This document shows positions 57,374 to 64,000 of a stretch of 64,000 nt of DNA, in pieces. The stretch is from Oidiodendron maius Zn. Its lineage: Eukaryota; Ascomycota; Leotiomycetes; Myxotrichaceae. The position numbers and the translations under genes are program-made. The stretch is taken from positions 2,030,721-2,094,720 of the forward strand of contig KN832874.1 of assembly GCA_000827325.1 (NCBI GenBank), read 5' to 3'. Position 1 is the first letter of the stretch. Every line of letters begins with the position of its first letter. Under the pieces are notes generated by a model. That model made no database searches, had not been told where the DNA came from, and was given only the letters and a program-made list of their open reading frames with translations.

Positions 57374-59659
57374 ATGGAGACCCACTACGATACAAGGGCT
57401 CACCACTTGCCGCATGCCACACATGGAGGTAGTCTTTGGAACTTCCACCGGCATCAAGATGTCTTTCTAGATGACATCGACTGTGACGACGCGGCCACCT
57501 TTGCTCGGGCGGCCGAGCAGGCACCCTCTGCTCCCCCCCAGCCACCCACAGCTAGGAACGTGAGTTGCGGCGGGAAGTGCAAGATGTCGGAGGCCGAGTG
57601 CATTGAAGTACTCCAGGAGAATTTATCCAAAGCAGAGGCAGCGGTCAATGCTGTGGATCTCCATCGGAAGAGCGGGGTAAATGGGAACGCCAAAGGGGCA
57701 TCAAGTCAGCCGGCGGTGCCGCAGGTGCTCTTTCCCGGTGTACAGCACTGCGGCGGTTGTAGCCGTTCCCCGGCCTGGGACGCGATTGAGGTGCCGAGTC
57801 GGTGGTTTACCACGCAAGGAAGCCGAGATGAAAATAGTGTGATTCGAGTGCCCACCACCAATCTTTCCAAGTTAATGAATGCACCACCCACCCCCGGCTT
57901 CGTTCTCGTTGATACCTGGGAGGAAAAAACCGTGAAGAAGCTACCAGGCACGATATCACATGCTGCTACAGCACCCGCTTGGAGTTTGGCTAGTGTTGAG
58001 GTGCAATGTTTGGATGACGGCGAGGGGAACGCTGAAGCTTGGGCGGAGCAACGCATAAACAGCCGTGGACATCCAAGTGGTGTCGCGGTGGGAACCTTTA
58101 GGTACCAGACCCACCTCCCAATTTTGGGGTGCTCGCAAGATGACCTGGCCTATCAAATGTTCTCCATTGGTTTGCTCCGAAATGCCCGGGTCCTCAGCAA
58201 TGTAATGTGCAGCGTGGAACTTTACCAAACCGCGGCAAAACTTCTTGAGATGAGAGATACAACCATGGCCAGCGGTAATGACACCCGAATTGGGGGGCTC
58301 AGGACCTCAATTACAGCCGCCACCTTCCCCAAGATACATATCAAGGGTGCGTTGCCTCCAAAACTTAGTGGTTACGCGACTTGCCCTACGGCTGCATACA
58401 ATGATTTGTGTGACCGCGAATGTGCCTCGGGAGGCATGCGCAATACAAGCATCTTCGCCATGAGCTTAGGCTATGACCGGGGCGTCTATGGTGGCAGCAT
58501 AGCTGGTCTTTGGGCTCTGATGGACTCGGCTTTCATGTTTGATTACTCGACTGGTACCCATAATCTGCACCTAGCCGAGAAGATCAGCAACACGTTCACT
58601 AAGGTTCGTGGGCACGACACAGGTAACCCCGAGCTAAATGCACATCTGCTGGATATGATCACAGTAAAAGCATGCAACTTCACTGCCCTCAAAGCTAAGG
58701 CGGCATTAGAAGATCAGAGACACCGTCTGCGGTCCAAGCCCTGCGTGGCCATCTGGGATGATTTGGTGGCGATGTCGCGATTCAGACTTGCTGACGCTGT
58801 CTTTTGCCATGTGTGGTACGACTGCCCAGGCGATGAGGCAAGCTTAGCCATGGTGGGCTTGGGTTGTGCCATACATGACCTGATAGACATTGGGCCTGAT
58901 ATTTCCTGCGGCGAAATAAGCAACATTATCCCTTCTCTGACCGGCGGGGATTTGTCGCTTGAGGCAATTTGGTCTGTATACGTAGGCTTGGTTGCGGCCC
59001 TCGAGTGGTATGCGACGAATGACCCTTTTAACCCAGCCGCTCTCGCAATACTGTATACCCACTGGTGGCAGTTAGACAATATGCGACATAGGACCGTTAC
59101 CCTGATGAGCAGGATACCGCCATCCCCAGAATATGCCGTATCTCCCGAGAAGCTTACTTCGCCACCTTCCTTCGACACCTTCACACATAAAAACGGCCTA
59201 AAATATGAAAAAGGTCGGACTGTCTTGGACATCCAGCGGGTTGAGCTGGACCGAATCGAAGATACAAAGTTTAAGGATATACAAGGGGTCATCACGAAAC
59301 TTGTTCGTCCCGTGCTTGAGTTCTCAGGAAAGAGAGGCACCCACCTACCCGTGGAGGCCACCTATTGCGCCGACGTTCTTGAAGCTTGTCTCTCTCGCCA
59401 GCACTCGGAGAAGATAAGATTACTATGGCGCCTTCTGCTGGTTATGTGGAAGTGTGGAGCAATGTGGAAGGTGGTGCTCGCTAGCACGCAGTACGTTCAC
59501 CAGGGTTATACGAACTGCGACCGCCATCGAGATGACTACAACGAGACAACCTGGCATTCACACCATCATCAGCATCATCAGACTTCAGAGTCGGGAGGAG
59601 CGGCCGGAGGTCTGAGACGGCGACTGTCTGAGCTGCTTCACTTATTTAAACGACTGTAA
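57374..59659 (+). CDS. Large single-exon protein of unknown function
   Basis: 761 aa from the ATG at 57374 (earlier in-frame codons are not ATG). The frame is open for 2.3 kb with fungal codon use, so it is coding. Visible features: a Pro/Ala-rich N-terminus (QAPSAPPQPPTA), CGGKCKMSEAEC and HCGGCS cysteine pairs, a mixed middle, and a helical C-terminal third with IWDDLVAMSRFRLADAVFCH, GCAIHDLIDIGPDISCGEIS, SLTGGDLSLEAIWSVYVGLV and THWWQLDNMRHRT, then a His-rich tail (HSHHHQHHQ). The acidic helix pairs and NMRHRT block faintly recall isoprenoid-synthase-fold enzymes, but no DDxxD/NSE pair is present. No signal peptide is seen. I do not recognise the family. Confidence 0.75.
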   Translation: METHYDTRAHHLPHATHGGSLWNFHRHQDVFLDDIDCDDAATFARAAEQAPSAPPQPPTARNVSCGGKCKMSEAECIEVLQENLSKAEAAVNAVDLHRKSGVNGNAKGASSQPAVPQVLFPGVQHCGGCSRSPAWDAIEVPSRWFTTQGSRDENSVIRVPTTNLSKLMNAPPTPGFVLVDTWEEKTVKKLPGTISHAATAPAWSLASVEVQCLDDGEGNAEAWAEQRINSRGHPSGVAVGTFRYQTHLPILGCSQDDLAYQMFSIGLLRNARVLSNVMCSVELYQTAAKLLEMRDTTMASGNDTRIGGLRTSITAATFPKIHIKGALPPKLSGYATCPTAAYNDLCDRECASGGMRNTSIFAMSLGYDRGVYGGSIAGLWALMDSAFMFDYSTGTHNLHLAEKISNTFTKVRGHDTGNPELNAHLLDMITVKACNFTALKAKAALEDQRHRLRSKPCVAIWDDLVAMSRFRLADAVFCHVWYDCPGDEASLAMVGLGCAIHDLIDIGPDISCGEISNIIPSLTGGDLSLEAIWSVYVGLVAALEWYATNDPFNPAALAILYTHWWQLDNMRHRTVTLMSRIPPSPEYAVSPEKLTSPPSFDTFTHKNGLKYEKGRTVLDIQRVELDRIEDTKFKDIQGVITKLVRPVLEFSGKRGTHLPVEATYCADVLEACLSRQHSEKIRLLWRLLLVMWKCGAMWKVVLASTQYVHQGYTNCDRHRDDYNETTWHSHHHQHHQTSESGGAAGGLRRRLSELLHLFKRL

Positions 59660-60653
59660 CTCCCACCTTCATTGAGATATTCTCACATGCACTTTACTGC
59701 ACCATTTCATAAAATCGCTTGAGAGGGACTGTCTGAGTGGTCTCCACTGGTGGTGCAAGCAAATGAGACGCAGCTGGAGTTGGATCATGCAGTTAAGAAG
59801 GCCAGGGAGAACGCAGGGAAAGGGCATATAGTACCAGACACGCTCTGTATCCAGGGAGTTTCGACTGCTCATTGAAGCACCTTCTTCACACCGATTTCAG
59901 CGTTGCGGTACTCCACTTTCCGTATTATCTCAACGTGGAATGCAAGTCTGTTCACCCTATTATAGTTCATAGCTGTTATAGTTGAATAAAAATTCGAACG
60001 TCTGCAAGCTTGAATCTGGCTTACCATCAGCCTAACATAGTCTTTGATACCTAACATCATTTGTGTTTCGGGGCCTTGCGGCCTCTTCTTATGCTGGCCA
60101 CCTAATACATTGCCTCCCACCTTCATTCGCCTGTAACGCTCTACACTGTGACCCATCCCCTCCTCTCTATCCTTGCGCAGTGCTAGGAGTTGCTCCTCGA
60201 AGCTAACACCAATTGTTTCCATCCATTACTTATCAGAATATACCAATGTTTCAGGTCAAAGGGCAGGGAGACGCTTTCATTTAAATCTTTGCTTTAATAT
60301 TGACCAGGCATCTACGGAAACCAGCACCCCACTAATTGCCCACTCACTCACAATGGCCTCCTACATTCGCTTCTAGTTGGCGAACGTGTAATGTCAGGGA
60401 ATGCGTGATTTCATATCGCCAAAATCGATGCGATCTAGTTTTTTTATTACTCTACATAGCAATTCAGATCCAAATCATTTGAGCGTTTTGCACCTTTTAC
60501 CTGGGTTGGCATTTTACTACCTTAAAATCGCCGCAAAGTTGCACTTTCTTATACATTCGAACTCCTTTCCAGCTGCCTTGACCTATAACTCTTCCTCCGT
60601 GTTCACCAAGCTCTTTAATCGACCCCAATCTGCTTCGAAATTAGAACGACCCT
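59660..60653. other. Intergenic with one small frame
   Basis: A 117-codon minus frame at 59869-60222 starts METIGVSFEEQLLALRKDRE and has a basic middle (GGQHKKRPQGPETQ). It could be a small gene but has no known motif; a GTAAGC donor-like site lies inside it. A second minus frame at 59669-59872 follows. Evidence is too weak to call. Confidence 0.35.
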
Positions 60654-62998
60654 TTAAATTTCCCTGACATTTTGCTCCATCAAGTTCTCTTGCGGTACAG
60701 GAACATAGCCTCCATTCCAATGACATATCACATCATCGAGTTCTGAGAACCACCATGCAATATGCTGTTGACGCTGTTAGCAACTATTATTGGAACCCAT
60801 CGAAGACTCACCTCGTCCACATGTAGGATATGATACGGACCATCTTCAATTTGGTACGGCAAGAAGCTGACATCACTGACGTGTTGATGGTCCCTATTCT
60901 TAAAGGTTTTAAAATAGAATCTAGAAGGATTTTTGATACCTGCCCAGCCACTTTCGGAGATACATTCGGGTTGTAAATGATGAGTGTACCATTGTCCCAG
61001 GACTTCCGGTGGGGTGTTGAAGTAATGTAGCAGCCTTCCAGTGCAGCGATTATCAACTCGGCAGATTTCAGCTCTCTTCAGGTTCCTTAACCCTGCAACT
61101 GACAGAAAAAGCTTGGTGCTTGGCTCAAGGGCTCGGATATCAGGGGGCGCGCATTTTGCGTGGTGCAGGATTTGGACTCCTCTCGATGCCGACTCCCCAT
61201 CATCGGTGATCCCGAACTGGCTAATTATCGGTGTTTCACCGCTGGGAATTTCATAGTAAAGGCCAGTAATGCAACCTCGCCCATGAAGACGAACCCACCT
61301 ATAACTGAAATCATCTATGCCTTGCACGTTCTCTGGTCGAAATTGCGGCCCAAATGAACAATTTCTTCCCAAGGTTGTCTGGATATGCAAAGGTATCAGT
61401 GGCTAATGATAATAGGCGTTATTCATAGCTTACTGTTAACATCACGGGACCACTGTCTAAACTGCCAATCTGGAGCCAAGCATAAGCTATACGCTCCATG
61501 GCGCCGAATGAGAAGTGTCTTGGGTGGCCGGAACGAAGCCCCGATAACTGCGAATTTCCCTCAAAATGGGCTTCTAAGCCGGTCGTACCATTTCCATTGA
61601 GATAAAGAGTAATGCCGCTTGCGTGATCATCGCCATTATATAAAGACAAGTACGAGAAATACCGGGGTTGAGATGCCCGATGATCAGAACCAAAATTACC
61701 CCACCCGCCAAAAAAATCACGACTAACATCAAACAATGAAGCATTTGGGTCAGCAAGAGAGATCGGGGGGTTGGGAGAGTCCCAGAGATCCTGATAGGTT
61801 TGGTGATCTCTGTCGTTTAATATCTTCGTGCAGTAGAGTCCCTGTCTATATTAGTTGTTGAATATTAGGTGCGTTATTAACTCACGTTGTAGATGCATGT
61901 TACACTAGGACCAGGGTGTCGGATGATTCCATACCATACACAAGTTGCGTTTGGGATCTGGCCCAACCAACCGCTTTCCCAATCAGCACCAAGTAGCTTG
62001 ATCGCACATATGCCTCCAAAATCCATGGCAAATGTCAACTGCGTTACCTCTCCGGGAATAACTTTGGAGCCTTGTCCATTATCCAGGTTGTAGATATATC
62101 CCGCACCAAATATTGCAATCATTGTCGCCGAGAGATGAGAGCCTTTATCTAATGATATTTTGCGGGAACGGGGGTGTTTTAAGGTGGGGACAAAGCCTGA
62201 GGTTCCCTTTGCCACACACGTGAAGGCATTGGAAGCCGTCATAAGGCCCATATGTTCCCAGAACTGGATTCTAAGTTCAGTGGGCAAGTGCCAGATGGGG
62301 CTTGGAAAAAGGGAGGGAGGAAAATTCTCTGCAAGCCAGTGGAGATCCGGGCTATTTCCTGGACTTGGCAATCCACAGCGTTTACGCCAGTCTCTGTGCC
62401 AACGTGTGACGCGTTGCCAAAGGGTCACGTATGCTCGACTTGGTGAGAGCGATTGAATGAGTGTGAAGATTTGGTATTTGCTGCAATGTGGAACCTTCCA
62501 CTTGAGGATCGAGTAGCACCACTCGTGGAAACAGAAAGCGGTCTGGTTGAGGCACATCCTCCGATTGTGCACTAGAGCGATTATCTCGGGTCGGTCCCAA
62601 TCTAAAGTAACCTCCGTCCAATCACTAAGGTTCTTATAAATGGCCACGTTAGTGAGTTGAAAAGAATCGCTACTAGCAGTAGTGAATGTAAGCGTCTGAG
62701 CAAATTGCCGGGCATCTTCATCAGCTTCGGCGCCCAGGCCTTCTTTACTCTCTTCACCATTGTGGCCATCCTCAATAACTTCGCCATCTGAATCGACTGC
62801 ATCATCTGGATATAAACGAAATACTGTCGGAGAGTCAGGCAAGCCACCAAGTAAATAAAGGGCCTGGTTATGCTCACCGGCGCGAAACTTGCACTGCCAG
62901 GTATCTAGATCTGAGCACTTAGCCACCCATGGGAAAGGCAAACGACACAATCCGCACTGGTCAGTTGCCCAAAGATGTATTCTAGGTGTCCGAGCCAT
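60654..62998 (-). CDS. F-box-like protein of unknown function, 4 exons
   Basis: Exons are 62998-61886, 61841-61434, 61378-60812 and 60764-60654, giving 732 aa in frame; introns are 44, 55 and 47 nt with GTGAGT or GTAAGC donors. It starts MARTPRIHLWATDQCGLC (the frame is open further upstream, but this ATG follows the promoter-like spacer). An acidic linker spans about residues 60-100 (DDAVDSDGEVIEDGHNGEES). At about residue 265, SPIWHLPTELRIQFWEHMGL fits the start of an F-box (LPxEL). The long C-terminal half (FGPQFRPENVQG, GCITGLYYEIPSGE, and the last exon's HIAWWFSELDDVICHWNGGY) resembles the region of fungal F-box-like proteins of unknown function. It may act as a substrate adaptor for an SCF ubiquitin ligase. 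Confidence 0.82.
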
Positions 62999-63811
62999 AG
63001 CGGTCAGTTCTTTCAGAAGAAAGTGGCAAATGCTCGTGAAATAACCAGCAGGTGGGTGCACGGTTAGAAATGGTAGGGTTGAAGGATGAAGCTTGACTTG
63101 GATTAGCGCATGGCAGATAAAGTACCAGCTAAATCGTGGCCATCTTTCCTCTTTAGGACTGATGACTCGGCCCATCACGTGTACTTGCGCCACGGTACTT
63201 TTTCTTCCCGATCGCATGTACCTTTTATGCTTGTACGGGCCTACTAGTGCCCACCGAGAGCCTTCTGCCTTGAGATCCCTTCCAGTTCAGCCTGTCCTGG
63301 CCTTAGTAGCCGCAGGAGTACCTTTATATCATCAATTCAAGGCTAGTTCGGCTTCAAAATCGCACTATGATATGTATACTACTAGAATTGAGAGGAAGAG
63401 GGCTTATATGCGTAGCCTAGCCTCACTATATCAGTCAGATAGTCTAGTGGATGCTGCAATCGCAGCCATATCACTTATTGAGAGCGATATAATTGACTAT
63501 ATTATGTAGACGCTGGTATTTAGGTAGTTTTAATATACTAGTAGTACTCAGCATAGGAGGTACTGTACATGCGATGGCGAAGGAAAAGTGTTGATGGATG
63601 CTGACTAAGGTGGCGAAGGGGTCACTGGTATCCGAATATGGCTTAATTTAGTGGTGATAACATGAACTCAGTCCCAGGACGTAAGGGATAAGTATTCCGA
63701 TATTCGGCGCCGAATATCGGAGGAATCACTGAATATTCGAATATATAAGGAGGCTATTCAGACGCTCTGTAGCTAGTTAGTTGAGTCAAAATATTAGCTG
63801 TAACGTAGGTG
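62999..63811. other. Intergenic with palindrome
   Basis: Promoter of the F-box-like gene, then a plus frame ending 63509 with an Ile/Ser-rich tail (VDAAIAAISLIESDIIDYIM) that may be a transposase remnant. A 24-bp perfect palindrome is at 63697-63720. No gene is supported. Confidence 0.4.
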
Positions 63812-64000
63812 TACAGTAAGCGGATCAGGACAGTAAGCGGATCAGGACCGCTACCACATCACAATATATTAATTAATTAAAATTCAAGTATATTAGACAT
63901 TACCTAGCTAATTAAAGGAAACTATTTAAACACGCTTAGAGCATATACAAGCAGTGTGTTCTAGTGATCTATATACACTATACATCTATAGCGCACGAAT
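63812..64000 (+). mobile_element. Start of a pogo-like transposon, cut by the window end
   Basis: Two direct subterminal repeats (ACAGTAAGCGGATCAGG twice, from 63813) after a TA, then AT-rich sequence with TTAATTAATTAAAATTCAA and GATCTATATACACTA, matching 50376-50580 in the same order. The element continues beyond the window. Confidence 0.6.

Overview
The window looks like accessory DNA from a filamentous ascomycete (Pezizomycotina). Nearly every gene has short introns (about 44-170 nt) with GT..AG borders, often GTATGT donors and CTRAC-like branch sites. The families are fungal: SAT4/rhodopsin-domain membrane proteins, Dal5-type MFS carriers, a Zn2Cys6 regulator, DUF4360 secreted proteins, GT71 and GH43. 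I cannot fix the genus. Exon models were assembled by hand; apart from those marked as doubtful they stay in frame from start to stop.

Region 1 (1-5.5 kb) is an amide/nitrogen block: the 3' part of a formamidase, a convergent amidase-signature enzyme, and a divergent NCS1 permease. The amidase/permease promoter carries five GATAAG/CTTATC sites. Region 2 (7-13.5 kb) holds a GT71 mannosyltransferase with a problem near its 3' end, a nine-exon Dal5-like transporter and a SAT4-like protein, with a MITE and a copia fragment between or beside them. Region 3 (15-19 kb) has an ankyrin-repeat protein followed by a decayed Mutator-like transposase and a TA-flanked MITE.

Region 4 (20-26.2 kb) is a CAZyme cluster: two paralogous secreted alginate_lyase-domain polysaccharide lyases flank a secreted GH43 glycosidase. 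The GH43/lyase bidirectional promoter has four CreA-like sites in 28 bp. The lyases and GH43 plausibly act together outside the cell on an acidic polysaccharide with neutral side chains. Region 5 (26.7-35.2 kb) has a RIP-like degenerate Tc1/mariner element, a second SAT4-like gene, a cupin protein and a second Dal5-type MFS carrier.

Region 6 (37-42.4 kb) is a large gene of unknown function interrupted by a decayed 1.46-kb Tc1-like transposon whose excision would leave the frame intact. Region 7 (43.5-53 kb) has two DUF4360 secreted proteins separated by MITEs and AT-rich repeat debris (a pogo-like relic and a dispersed 280-bp repeat seen three times in the window). Region 8 (53-63 kb) has a Zn2Cys6 regulator, a 761-aa orphan protein and a 732-aa F-box-like protein. 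The last 200 bp start another pogo-like element.

No rRNA, tRNA, CRISPR or viral sequence was recognised.
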